A stretch of DNA of 27,498 bases, from positions 1-27,498 of the forward strand of contig CALDLA010000005.1 of NCBI GenBank assembly GCA_937898415.1. Direction: 5' to 3'. This document shows, in pieces, positions 8,801 to 16,179 of this stretch (the stretch's first letter is position 1; every line of letters begins with the position of its first letter). Source of the stretch: an uncultured Prevotellaceae bacterium. Its GTDB lineage: Bacteria; Bacteroidota; Bacteroidia; Bacteroidales; Bacteroidaceae. Made by a program: the position numbers and the translations under genes. The notes beneath the pieces were generated by a model. That model was not told the DNA's origin. It did no database searches and worked only from the letters and a program-made list of their open reading frames with translations.

Positions 8801-8983
8801 GTCCTTGCTGGTAGCCCGGACGCGGATGATGTTGTCGTTGATGACTTCCAGTTGGATGACTTTGGCCTGTCCGCCGTCAGGGCGGATGGTCACGATATTT
8901 CCCTGCTGCTTCACATCGGCGGCCTGCGCTGTCAGTACGCCGGCCAGCATCGATGAAGCCAGCAATAACTTCGTAGTTTTCAT
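5888..8983 (-). CDS. Secreted GH31 alpha-xylosidase/alpha-glucosidase with PA14-like insert
   Basis: Retaining exo-glycosidase. The 1031-residue protein has a signal peptide (residues 1-22), the GH31 N-terminal beta-sandwich with FYGLGQHQ (183-190), a PA14-like insertion (about 310-410, containing YYAGYIKVYIDGK), the TIM barrel with nucleophile D621 in WWMDASEPN and acid/base D702 in TWSGDIGTRW, and C-terminal beta domains. The PA14-bearing architecture is that of xyloglucan alpha-xylosidases such as BoGH31A, so alpha-xylosidase is favoured over alpha-glucosidase, not proven. It is the last gene of the operon, 21 bp after the sensor gene. Two heptamer arrays encode KLSNGKLSNSKL (about 603-614), only a few residues before the nucleophile strand, and QSSNSKL (about 894-900) in the C-terminal sandwich. 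Confidence 0.92.
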   Translation of the reverse strand: MKTTKLLLASSMLAGVLTAQAADVKQQGNIVTIRPDGGQAKVIQLEVINDNIIRVRATSKDELPVKPASLMIVPQSPFKGEVKVEQREASQSEHIIDAACVFVKAKNVRAKVYLNDGQIRFSDGDGKRLLEEANAGGEPGKQFWDFTVPERELGVKGGVQPTEEQRHGLTWQMKFKSSSDEAFYGLGQHQSEEFNMKGKNEDLFQYNTKVSIPFVLSTKGYGILWDAYSYCRFGNPHDYLQLNRAFKLYDKQGRPGHLTGTYVDAHGKKLVRDEDSIYYEYGTPAKSEIANRTDNGGIKNLPQGFNLAGANVVYEGYIEPEAKPFTPPTGVKSDDVEWAPTPYQFILYYAGYIKVYIDGKEVVAERWRTAWNPNAYKFNVSLRPGKRAHLRIEWQPDGGESYCGLRVAEPRTYHDRNALSIWCEMAKDMDYYFIAGENLDQVISGYRTLTGRASLYPKWALGFWQSRERYKTQDEIVSTLGEFRRRQIPIDNIVQDWNYWPEDQWGSHEFEASRYPNPQQMLDDVHQMHGRFMISVWPKFYVNTDHYKELDAKGWMYNQSPTDDIHDWVGPGYKNGFYDAYDPEARKTFWRQMDDKLYTGLAKLSNGKLSNSKLIDAWWMDASEPNVRDCTPMWYRKALCGPTALGTSTEYFNAYSTVNADAIYNGQRGVWKGKKDEPRVFLLTRSGFAGEQRYSTATWSGDIGTRWEDMRAQMTAGLNYSMSGIPFWGMDQGGFCVEKRYEQAQRLYDQTKQENEDLREWRELQTRWNQFGAFIPLFRSHGQWPLREIWNIAPEDHPAYKSFVYYDRLRYHLMPYLYSLAGWAHFRDYTLMRALVMDFGGDREVENIGNQWMLGPALMACPVGYYKARNRSVYFPKQCGWYDLYTGEQIVNRQSSNSKLIVDAPYERIPVFVREGAIIPFGPAMQWSDEKPADLINLYVYAGQDGEFQLYEDEGTNYNYERGQYATIDITYDDASRTLRIGQRRGSFPGMLKQRRFNVVLITPDAPKPLNLDNPEGKMVDYSGKPVTVAL
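6284..6318. repeat. Heptamer-type array inside GH31 gene (C-terminal site)
   Basis: On the coding (minus) strand: units AATCGTC, AATCGTC, AATCGTC followed by AAATAGTAAATTA. It shares its end with the mnmA array and is read in the same frame (SSNSKL). Confidence 0.85.
7142..7178. repeat. Heptamer-type array inside GH31 gene (catalytic-domain site)
   Basis: On the coding strand a mixed 7/8-bp array (AAATTGTC, AAATGGC, AAATTGTC, AAATAGT, AAACTA), encoding KLSNGKLSNSKL immediately before the strand carrying the nucleophile D621. Confidence 0.8.
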
Positions 8984-9004
8984 ATTCTTAGGTTTTCAGT
9001 TTGA

Positions 9005-12000
9005 TTAGTCCATTAATACGGCATCCTCCACGGGAATGTCATCGCTCATCATCATGTCGATAGGCAGCTGGACGATGACGATGGTACCACCCTCGGGATT
9101 GTCCTCGGCACGAACCGTACCGCCGTGCAGGTTGACAATGCGCGCTACGACATCGAATTCAATCACCGACTCGACGTTGGGGTCGAACATATTGGCACGC
9201 GACTCCTCGGGGATTCCCAGTCCGCGGTCGATGATACGGATTTCAGCCATGTTGCCCACCTCGGCCAGGTTGACCCTCACACGGCTTCCCGCCGGCGAGA
9301 ACCTCACCGCATTGGCCAACAGGATGTTCAGCATGCGGTAGAGCAAGTCCATGTCGAACTTCATGGTCAGCCGGTTCAGGGCCGACTGGAATGTCATCCT
9401 GAACGGTTTGTCGTCAGCACTCTTGAACTCTTCGGCCGTCCGCTTGACGAAGCCCACCAGCTCGCTGATGACGGGGCGGTACGTCAATTCCTCCTCCGTC
9501 CGCTCCTTAGGCTCGGGCTGCTTGGCCTCCATCTCGGCCCTCATGCGGCGCATCAGCTCCTGCTTCTCATACTCGCGGAGCTGGTGTTCCAGTTCCACGC
9601 GCTCGGCATGTCGGCGCAGGGTGCGCTGATACCACAGGAAGGCCAGGCAGCCGCCCACGATGATGTAGAGCAGGATGGCCCACCAGGAGGCATACATCGG
9701 CGGGCGGATGGTGATGTCGATGCTGCGCTCCACGTCGCCCATCGTGCCGTCGTCGTTCAACATACGGACACAGAGGGTATAGGAGCCCGAAGGTAGCGAC
9801 ATATAGCTGATACTGGGGTTCGTCTCCGAGGTCTTCACCCAGTTGTCGTTGAATCCCTCCAGCTTATAGAGGAACCGTGAGCGGTTGTGGATCTCGCCGC
9901 TGGAACTGGCCAGCAGGATGGTGAACTGGTCGTTATAGCGCAGCGTCAGCCGCCGGCACTCGTTGATGTTCTCCTTGAGCACCACGCGGCCGTCAGTCGT
10001 CTTCTCACCGATGATGACGTCCTGGTCGAACAGCTGGAGGCCGCTGAACACGGGTTCCTCCTTGACGCGGTCCTTGCCAATGCCGCCAGGATTCAGCACG
10101 TCGAGACCGCCCTGTCCGCCGACGAGCAGCATGCCGGTGGGCGTGTAGCAGGTAGAGCGCTGGTTATAGGGGCCCACCTGTAGTCCGTCGCGGCTGTTGT
10201 AGCTGCGAACGATGAACGTGTAGCGTCCGTTGTCCTGATGCTGGACGATGACGTTCGAGATGCCATGGTCGGTGACGAGCCACATGGAGTGGTTGGCATC
10301 CTCGACAATGCCGTTGACGGTCGAGCCGAGCAGTCCCGAGCGCATGTCGAGCAGATAGACCTCGTTGGTCTTGGGATCCCAGACGGTGGCTCCCGACGTG
10401 GAGCCCTGCCAGGCCAGTCCGCGACTGTCTTCAAGACCGAGTATCGACATTTCGTTGATGTCTATGTTGTTATGGTTGTTGGTGATGTCGCGGTTGACGA
10501 TGCGGAATGTCTTGGGATTGATGAGCGAATAGAACTTCGAGTGTGCCACCATCAGCCAGCCCTTCTTGGTGCGTGTGATGGTCGAGATATAGTCGCTGGG
10601 CAGGTTGGAGTTGCTGATGCGGAAGGTGCGCATCTTGCCCGTCCGCTTGTCTATGCGTTGTACGCCGCCGCCGAGGGTGCCTATCCAGATGTTGCCCCAC
10701 TGGTCTTCACAGACCGTCCATACGTTGTTGTTGACCAGTCCGAGGGTGTCGCCCGTGGCCCGGTAGTTGGTCACCTCACCGTTCTTGATATGGATGAGAC
10801 CGCCCTCATAGGTGCCGAACCAGACGGAGCCGTCGCTGGCGGCCAGCGAGCCCACCATGACGTTGGAGCCGATGCCGCTGTTAGCCTTGTTGTAGGCCAC
10901 CTGTTCGCCCGTACGGCTGTCGTAGCGGATGATGCCCGCGTCGTTGGTGCCCAGCCAGGTGTAGCCCTGACGGTCGTAGCAGATGGTGTTGATGACGCCC
11001 AACTCGCGGTTACGGAATCCCGAGGCATTGCCGGTGTACATGTTCAGGCCGTTCATATAGCTGCCCACCCACATACGTCCCAGCTGGTCCTTGTAGAGGA
11101 CGCGCAGGGTATTGTCGCTGATGGTCGATTCGTCGTACTTGCTGGTCAGGAACTGTCGCATCGACTTGTCGGTGAGGTCGATGATGTAGAGGCCGCCGTG
11201 GTCGGTCGCTATCCACAGGCGGTTCTTCCCGTCCACCATGATGTCCCAGACGGCCATCTCCTCAGGCACCTCGCTGACGCCGATGCTGCGGACAGCGTCC
11301 TGCGCCGAGAGAAGCCACTCGTTGGTCTTCGGGTTCCAGACGTACACCCTGGACACCGTGATGACCCAGAGGTTGCCGTCGTGGTCGGTGCGTAGCTTGC
11401 ACTCCCGGTCGTTGGTCAGCTTGTTCTTGGGCAGATAGTCCAGCCTGCGGCTGATGACGTCGTTCTCGCGGTCGAAGAAGATGATGTGGCCGTTGGTAGA
11501 GGACAGGGCTACGGTCTTCTCGTCGAAATCAATGATGGACGACACGCCGATGTCCGGCACGAACTCCTGCTCGCCATAGCCGAAGGGGTAGCGCTTGAGG
11601 CTCTTGGTCTTGGGCCGGTAGTGGTAGAATCCGTCCGTGTAGGTCTTGACCCAGAAGTCGCCCTGGCTGTCGATGTGCAAGAACTCGATGCCGCCCTTGA
11701 TGCCCTGCTTTTCGAGCCACCGCTCCGGGTGGCGGTCGCAACGCTCGGTGAGGGGGTCGAAGATGGAGTAGCTCATGCCCTGCCTCAGCCACAGCTTGCC
11801 GTCAGTAGCCTCGAAGATGGCATCCACATAGTTGGAACGCAGCGAGGTGCTGTCGCGGGGGTCAGAGTAGAAGGTATGGACACGGTAGCCGTCGTAGCGG
11901 TTCAGACCGTAGGGCGTGCCGATCCAGACGATGCCCTTTGAGTCGCGCAGGAGGCTCAGCACCTGCGAGTTCGACAGACCGTCGCGGGTGTCGAGCCGTC

Positions 12001-12085
12001 GGAATTTCATATCGGGGACCGTTGCCGCAAGGGCTATCGGCAGCAAGAAGGTCAAGGTTAGTAATAGTAGTTTCTTCTGCATCAT
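9005..12085 (-). CDS. Propeller/Y_Y_Y membrane sensor with degenerate kinase domain
   Basis: Sensor of the hybrid two-component (HTCS) lineage. The 1026-residue protein has a signal peptide/anchor (1-21), about 13 recognisable propeller repeats (for example WIGTPYGLNRYDG, LWIATDHGGLYIID, MWVGSYMNGLNMY), enough for two seven-bladed propellers, then a Y_Y_Y domain, one transmembrane helix (about 799-820), a charged linker and a GHKL ATPase-like domain. The N-box (ILLANAVRFSP, N925) and a G1-like DRGLGIP (953-959) remain. The usual phospho-acceptor helix (NISHELRTPL type) is absent, the G2 GTGIGL box is replaced by FDVVARIV, and there is no receiver or AraC domain. It is encoded 11 bp after lacI and 21 bp before the GH31 gene, so it probably senses a glycan for the same pathway but is unlikely to be an ordinary kinase. 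Confidence 0.88.
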   Translation of the reverse strand: MMQKKLLLLTLTFLLPIALAATVPDMKFRRLDTRDGLSNSQVLSLLRDSKGIVWIGTPYGLNRYDGYRVHTFYSDPRDSTSLRSNYVDAIFEATDGKLWLRQGMSYSIFDPLTERCDRHPERWLEKQGIKGGIEFLHIDSQGDFWVKTYTDGFYHYRPKTKSLKRYPFGYGEQEFVPDIGVSSIIDFDEKTVALSSTNGHIIFFDRENDVISRRLDYLPKNKLTNDRECKLRTDHDGNLWVITVSRVYVWNPKTNEWLLSAQDAVRSIGVSEVPEEMAVWDIMVDGKNRLWIATDHGGLYIIDLTDKSMRQFLTSKYDESTISDNTLRVLYKDQLGRMWVGSYMNGLNMYTGNASGFRNRELGVINTICYDRQGYTWLGTNDAGIIRYDSRTGEQVAYNKANSGIGSNVMVGSLAASDGSVWFGTYEGGLIHIKNGEVTNYRATGDTLGLVNNNVWTVCEDQWGNIWIGTLGGGVQRIDKRTGKMRTFRISNSNLPSDYISTITRTKKGWLMVAHSKFYSLINPKTFRIVNRDITNNHNNIDINEMSILGLEDSRGLAWQGSTSGATVWDPKTNEVYLLDMRSGLLGSTVNGIVEDANHSMWLVTDHGISNVIVQHQDNGRYTFIVRSYNSRDGLQVGPYNQRSTCYTPTGMLLVGGQGGLDVLNPGGIGKDRVKEEPVFSGLQLFDQDVIIGEKTTDGRVVLKENINECRRLTLRYNDQFTILLASSSGEIHNRSRFLYKLEGFNDNWVKTSETNPSISYMSLPSGSYTLCVRMLNDDGTMGDVERSIDITIRPPMYASWWAILLYIIVGGCLAFLWYQRTLRRHAERVELEHQLREYEKQELMRRMRAEMEAKQPEPKERTEEELTYRPVISELVGFVKRTAEEFKSADDKPFRMTFQSALNRLTMKFDMDLLYRMLNILLANAVRFSPAGSRVRVNLAEVGNMAEIRIIDRGLGIPEESRANMFDPNVESVIEFDVVARIVNLHGGTVRAEDNPEGGTIVIVQLPIDMMMSDDIPVEDAVLMD

Positions 12086-12096
12086 GATGAAAAGTC

Positions 12097-13113
12097 TTAT
12101 GGGTGTTTAGCTGATGTCTCGCGGATGACCAGTTTCTGAGGCACAATCTCCTTGCGTACTTTTGTGTCGCCGCCGATGGCCGACAGCAGCAGTCGGCAGG
12201 CCGTCTGCCCCATCTTGTGTGACTGGTCCTCGATGGCCGAGAGACAGGGAGTGGTGTAGCGGGCATGGGCATCGTCGGTGAAGCCAATGAGCGCCACGTC
12301 CTCAGGGATGCGCAGTCCTTGTTGCTTGATGGCATTGAAGGCTGCGAAGAGAATGATGTCGTTGAAAGCCACGATGGCATCGGGGCGGTCGTCGCGCTGC
12401 AGCAGTCGCAGGGTGTTCTGCAGGGCCGTGTCGAAGTCGATGCGGTCGCAGACCACCAGTTCGCGCTCGATGGGGATGCGGTTGTCGCGCAGTGCCTCCA
12501 AGTAGCCATGCTTGCGGCGGCGCACCATGTCGAGGTGGTTGGGGCCGCCGACGAAGGCGATGCGGCGGCTGCCGGTGTCGATGAGGTGCTGGGTGGCCTC
12601 CTGGGCGGCCTCGTCGCCGTTGGCCATCACGCTGGAGAACTTCTCAGGCAGACAGGTACGTCCGAAGAAGACCAGGGGGATGCCCATCTCGCTGATTTCC
12701 TCGAAGTGGCTGTAGTCGGTCGTGCTCTGTGCCAGACAGGCGATGATGCCGACAACATGCAGGTCAATGAAGTTATCAATGGCGCGCTGCTCGTCAAGGC
12801 AGTCCTCGTGGGTGTTGGCACTGATGACGCTGTAGCCGGCACGGCGAGCCTCGTCCTCGATACCGTCGAGCACGGCAGCATAGTAATGGGTCACCAGGTT
12901 GGGCACCACCACGCCGATCACCTTGGGTGCCTCCTTGCGCAAACTCTGGGCAAAGGGGTTGGGACGGTAGTTCAACCGCTTGGCCAACTCCTTCACTCGC
13001 TGCTGCATGTCCTGGCCAATCTCGGGCGAGGAATGGAGCGCCCTGCTGACGGTAGCGATGCTGACGCCTAATTCCTGCGCCAGGTCCTTGAGTGATGTTC
13101 TGCGTTTTGGCAT
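12097..13113 (-). CDS. LacI-family transcriptional regulator
   Basis: Sugar-responsive repressor of 338 residues. The N-terminal helix-turn-helix is typical (SLKDLAQELGVSIATVSRAL, residues 7-26), followed by the hinge NYRPNPFAQSLR and a periplasmic-binding-protein-like effector domain (VIGVVVPNL... to the FTDDAHARYTTPCLS segment). It heads the operon lacI-sensor-GH31. A palindromic LacI-type operator overlaps its own -33 element, so autorepression of the whole operon and relief by a sugar effector is the natural reading. The effector is not determinable from sequence; the neighbouring enzymes suggest a xylose- or arabinose-containing ligand. The ATG lies 4 nt after the -7 box, so translation is probably leaderless. 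Confidence 0.93.
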   Translation of the reverse strand: MPKRRTSLKDLAQELGVSIATVSRALHSSPEIGQDMQQRVKELAKRLNYRPNPFAQSLRKEAPKVIGVVVPNLVTHYYAAVLDGIEDEARRAGYSVISANTHEDCLDEQRAIDNFIDLHVVGIIACLAQSTTDYSHFEEISEMGIPLVFFGRTCLPEKFSSVMANGDEAAQEATQHLIDTGSRRIAFVGGPNHLDMVRRRKHGYLEALRDNRIPIERELVVCDRIDFDTALQNTLRLLQRDDRPDAIVAFNDIILFAAFNAIKQQGLRIPEDVALIGFTDDAHARYTTPCLSAIEDQSHKMGQTACRLLLSAIGGDTKVRKEIVPQKLVIRETSAKHP

Positions 13114-13117
13114 GGTG

Positions 13118-13149
13118 CAAAGATAGGAAAAAAAGGTGAACCACGCAAA
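13118..13149 (-). promoter_or_regulatory. lacI operon promoter (-33 and -7)
   Basis: On the minus strand TTTG (13149-13146) and TATCTTTG (13125-13118) are 20 bp apart, a full Bacteroidetes promoter. The -7 box ends 4 nt before the lacI ATG. Confidence 0.75.
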
Positions 13150-13159
13150 CGTTTACGCG
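13144..13159. promoter_or_regulatory. LacI-type operator
   Basis: CGCAAACGTTTACGCG is a near-perfect 16-bp palindrome with the central AACGTT typical of LacI/PurR/CcpA-family sites. It covers the -33 element of the lacI promoter, so bound repressor would block polymerase. I found no second copy elsewhere in the window. Confidence 0.75.
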
Positions 13160-13164
13160 ATTTT

Positions 13165-14091
13165 TTATGTTTTTGGCCTTATTTTGGCGGTTAGCCGTTC
13201 GCACAGCTTCTCATGGGTGCGGTGCATATAGACATACATCAGGTTCATCACGACGACCTCAACTAGCAGGTACACCCACGGACAACCCAGCAGGGCCGTG
13301 ACAAACAACGTGTAGGCCCGCAGGTTATGCGTCAACAGGTTGGTGTACTTCATCAGCGGGCGACTGCCAGCCAGCAGTTCCTGACGTACCGTCTCGTCGG
13401 GCTGTTGCTGCCATTTGGCAAAGAAGGCCTGGAACTTCGGTGTGCTGTGCTCCTGAGCCTTACAGTAGTTGGCATAGTTATAATAGTATGCACGCGCAAA
13501 CCATTCTTCTCGGGGTAGTGACTCCAGGATGGCTCGCTGCTGGCGGTAGCTGTTCAGTTCGCTTCCCTCCTCGCCCAAGAGGAAATAGAGGTGTATCTGG
13601 CGGTAGTAGTCGGCCAGCCGTGCCTGAGGCGCATGACTCAGGAAGCCCGCCGTGGCAGCGAGCAGGAATCCCCAGATGCCCCAGTTGACGCCTAAAAGCG
13701 GGATGGGCTGTGACCACAGACGGAACACCAGTGCCCAATAGATGCAGAAGAACCAGACGTCGCTGGCAAAGCCGTCGAGGACACGTCCCAAGAGCGTCTT
13801 TTTACCCGTCAGCCGCGCCATCTGCCCGTCGGTGGAGTCGCAGAAGTTGGCCAGCATCAACAGCACCACGGCCCAGATATTATGATACAGGTCAGTGAAA
13901 TAGAACAGGCAGCCACCCGTCGCACCGAGGATAATCGACAGGATGGTGATGACATTGGGGTGGACGCCCAGCTTATTCCAGAAAAGTGCGAAGACCAAGC
14001 CGACGGGGCGCGTGAAGTACACGTCGAGCCACTCTTCGGTGTCCTCCGACTTAAACGATACTTTCAGTAGTTCCTTGAATGATTTTTCCAT
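13165..14091 (-). CDS. CDP-alcohol phosphatidyltransferase family membrane enzyme
   Basis: Transfers a phospho-alcohol between CMP and an acceptor alcohol, in the membrane. The 308-residue protein carries the signature D85-x2-D88-G89-x2-A92-R93-x8-G102-x3-D106 followed by D111; the last Asp is one residue further than in the canonical x3 spacing. About six hydrophobic segments surround it, with a soluble loop (about 170-250) rich in aromatic residues. ATG 14091 is chosen because the upstream in-frame start (TTG) lies inside the -7 box. It is divergent from an IspD/TarI-like cytidylyltransferase. Related Bacteroidales proteins act in inositol-lipid synthesis as I recall, so phosphatidylinositol-phosphate synthase is one candidate, but the substrate is not shown by the sequence. 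Confidence 0.85.
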   Translation of the reverse strand: MEKSFKELLKVSFKSEDTEEWLDVYFTRPVGLVFALFWNKLGVHPNVITILSIILGATGGCLFYFTDLYHNIWAVVLLMLANFCDSTDGQMARLTGKKTLLGRVLDGFASDVWFFCIYWALVFRLWSQPIPLLGVNWGIWGFLLAATAGFLSHAPQARLADYYRQIHLYFLLGEEGSELNSYRQQRAILESLPREEWFARAYYYNYANYCKAQEHSTPKFQAFFAKWQQQPDETVRQELLAGSRPLMKYTNLLTHNLRAYTLFVTALLGCPWVYLLVEVVVMNLMYVYMHRTHEKLCERLTAKIRPKT

Positions 14092-14115
14092 GTGTTTGTT
14101 TCGGAATTTGGGGTG

Positions 14116-14123
14116 CAAAGGTA
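14116..14123 (-). promoter_or_regulatory. CDP-alcohol transferase gene promoter -7 box
   Basis: TACCTTTG on the minus strand followed by GCACCCC, 24 nt upstream of the ATG at 14091. No clear -33 partner. Confidence 0.6.
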
Positions 14124-14185
14124 GGTATTTTGTGCGATAGCTTGTCGTTTTCCTTCTTATTTTTCATTTTTTTAAAATAAATATG

Positions 14186-14193
14186 TAATTTTG
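14186..14193 (+). promoter_or_regulatory. Cytidylyltransferase gene promoter -7 box
   Basis: TAATTTTG, 24 nt upstream of ATG 14218, in a T-rich region with no clear TTG at -33. The upstream in-frame TTG start at 14191 would lie inside this box, which supports ATG 14218. Confidence 0.55.
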
Positions 14194-14217
14194 CCCGTTA
14201 AATCAATACACGCAAGT

Positions 14218-14880
14218 ATGAAAACGACAGACAGGAATATCATCATGATCACCTCTGGGGGCGTCGGGGCACGGTTTGGCGACTCCGTTCCCAAGCAGTA
14301 TATAGAGATCGGCGGGCGTCAGGTCATCTCCTACGTCATCGAGGCTTGCCGCGAGTGTCGGCAGGCTGATGCCATCGTCGTCATGGCCGACAGCCATTAT
14401 CATGACGAGCTGTCGAGAAGATATGGCGTCGACGTAGCCGATAGCGGCCCGGAGTTGAATGTCACCAAGCGCCACGGACTCGACTATATCGGTACACACT
14501 CGGCGTGCGAGAAGGTGTTGGTGGTCGATGCTGTCCGTCCGACGGTCACGGGAGCATTGCTTGACAAGTTTTTCACCCTGCTCGACGAATACGATGCTGT
14601 GGCCTGTGCGCGCAAAATCACCGACAGTCTGGGACGTTACGGCGAGTGGATAGTCAATCGGGAGGAATATTACACGATGAACGCACCTGAGGGATTCCGC
14701 TTCAGCCTCCTCGACCGGCATTTCCGCGCCGACTCGCCCTTGACGGAGTCGATACAGCAACTGCCGCCGACATCGAAAGTGTATCTTGACTTCGATGCCC
14801 CTTATTTCGAAAAGCTGACATATCCTGAGGATTTTGCCCGTCTGCGAATGCTACTCGACGGACGGAAAACAGGACGCTAA
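14218..14880 (+). CDS. IspD/TarI-like cytidylyltransferase
   Basis: Nucleotidyltransferase expected to form a CDP-alcohol from CTP and an alcohol phosphate. The 220-residue protein has the CTP-binding loop SGGVGARFGDSVPKQY (13-28, with K26), VDAVRP (103-108) in place of the usual HDAARP, and KLTYPEDFARL near the C-terminus matching the IspD KVTRPEDL segment. Differences from housekeeping IspD: the RxxSVxxGL motif is replaced by NVTKRHGLDYI, and TPQxF by APEGF. These make a dedicated polyol-phosphate cytidylyltransferase as likely as methylerythritol-phosphate cytidylyltransferase. The divergent CDP-alcohol phosphatidyltransferase fits the former. Its stop codon overlaps the stop of the convergent histidine kinase gene by 4 bp. 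Confidence 0.8.
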   Translation: MKTTDRNIIMITSGGVGARFGDSVPKQYIEIGGRQVISYVIEACRECRQADAIVVMADSHYHDELSRRYGVDVADSGPELNVTKRHGLDYIGTHSACEKVLVVDAVRPTVTGALLDKFFTLLDEYDAVACARKITDSLGRYGEWIVNREEYYTMNAPEGFRFSLLDRHFRADSPLTESIQQLPPTSKVYLDFDAPYFEKLTYPEDFARLRMLLDGRKTGR

Positions 14881-16127
14881 GACGACACGGGAATCTCAAT
14901 CCAGAACTTCGAGCCTTCGCCTAACTTCGACTCCACACCGACGTTGCCGCCCATGCTGTAGGCCATGGTGCGGCAGATGCTCAGGCCAAGACCGGCACCG
15001 GGGATGTACTCGTCGACCTTGTAGAAACGTTCGAACACCCGCTCCTGATGTTCGGGAGCAATGCCCTTGCCCGTATCTTGTACCCAGATGCGCAGCCTGT
15101 TTCCCTCCAAGGGGTCATAGCCTAAGATGATGCTGCCCTGACTGGTAAACTTCGTGGCGTTGGCCATCAGGTGGTTCAGCACCTCCATCAGACGGCTCAG
15201 GTCGGTCGTCACCTCCTGCGCCTCGGCGGCAAACATGGTGGAGAGGGCCACACCGGGCTTGGCCTGTGGCGTATAGGCATCGGCCACGGAGCGCAGCACG
15301 TCGTTCAGCTCGAAGGTGCTCATCACTAACTGCTCCTTGCCCGATTCTATCTTCGAGATGTTCATCACGTCGTCGATAATCTGCAGCAGTTTCTGGTTGT
15401 TCTCCTGTATCAGGTTGATGAGTTCCTTGCGTTCCTCGTCGCCCGTCACATCGGGCAGCACACTGGTGAAACCGATGATGGCATTGAGCGGCGTACGGAT
15501 CTCGTGACTCATGTTGGCAATGAAGGCCGACTTCAAGCGGTCGCTCTCCTCAGCCTTGTTACGGGCCTCGACGAGAGCCGTCTCCATACGCTTGCGGTCA
15601 TCAATGACCATCGAGGTGCCCACGATTGTCTTCGGCAGACCGTCGGCATCCCGCGAAGCCACCGTGGCGTATGCCTCAGCCCAGTACATACTGTTGTTGC
15701 GGGCTACTTTGACACGGCTGATTTCATGGTACTCCTCCGTGCGGCCTGAGCAGATATCGTCAAGGGCCTTCCGGATGCGTGAACGGTCGGAATCGGCCAT
15801 CATAGCCGCCAGGTCGTCGAGCGACGTTCCGGGCACAGGAACGAAATAGTCGTTACGCTCGCGGTAATCATTATCATAGGTGATGGTGCGCTCAGCCACG
15901 TCGATATGCCACGTGCAGAGCCTCATGGCTTTCAGCACCAGTTCGTACTCGATGTTATGCTTCTTGACCTTCCCCAACTGCTCCAGCTCCGACACCAGTT
16001 CGCGCCCCTGCCGACGCTGGTAGATGAACAGCACCACCATGCCCAGGAACAGCAAGACTCCCACGCACCAAATCAGCACTTCTGTGCCGAACTCTGACAG
16101 TAGTGACATCAAGAATAGCTCTAACAT
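14877..16127 (-). CDS. Membrane PAS-domain sensor histidine kinase
   Basis: A 416-residue sensor kinase: one N-terminal transmembrane helix (about 16-36), a coiled linker, a PAS-like domain (about 60-175, ending in the PAC-type IVGTSMVIDDRKRME), HisKA with phospho-acceptor His in FIANMSHEIRTPLNAI (about residue 208), and a complete HATPase with N-box (MANATKF), G1 (DTGKGI), F-box (FERFYKV) and G2 (GAGLGLS). No response regulator is adjacent, so its partner is elsewhere and the signal is unknown. ATG 16127 is preferred over the adjacent upstream GTG 16130 because the TAATTTTG box ends 5 nt before the ATG. Convergent with the cytidylyltransferase gene. Confidence 0.93.
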   Translation of the reverse strand: MLELFLMSLLSEFGTEVLIWCVGVLLFLGMVVLFIYQRRQGRELVSELEQLGKVKKHNIEYELVLKAMRLCTWHIDVAERTITYDNDYRERNDYFVPVPGTSLDDLAAMMADSDRSRIRKALDDICSGRTEEYHEISRVKVARNNSMYWAEAYATVASRDADGLPKTIVGTSMVIDDRKRMETALVEARNKAEESDRLKSAFIANMSHEIRTPLNAIIGFTSVLPDVTGDEERKELINLIQENNQKLLQIIDDVMNISKIESGKEQLVMSTFELNDVLRSVADAYTPQAKPGVALSTMFAAEAQEVTTDLSRLMEVLNHLMANATKFTSQGSIILGYDPLEGNRLRIWVQDTGKGIAPEHQERVFERFYKVDEYIPGAGLGLSICRTMAYSMGGNVGVESKLGEGSKFWIEIPVSS

Positions 16128-16132
16128 CACCG

Positions 16133-16140
16133 CAAAATTA
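16133..16140 (-). promoter_or_regulatory. Histidine kinase promoter -7 box
   Basis: TAATTTTG on the minus strand ends 5 nt before the ATG at 16127, implying a leaderless or nearly leaderless mRNA. Confidence 0.6.
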
Positions 16141-16179
16141 CATAAATAATTTGAATTTGGAAATTATTTTGGGAAATAT

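Noticed and set aside
10238..11395. 385-codon plus-strand open frame opposite the sensor gene
   Set aside because: It is an antisense shadow created by GC-rich codon bias. The minus-strand frame carries clear propeller motifs, while this one has no recognisable domain and a Val/Asp/Ala-rich composition.
12265..13071. 268-codon plus-strand open frame opposite lacI
   Set aside because: Antisense shadow; lacI has a full helix-turn-helix and effector domain and a promoter.
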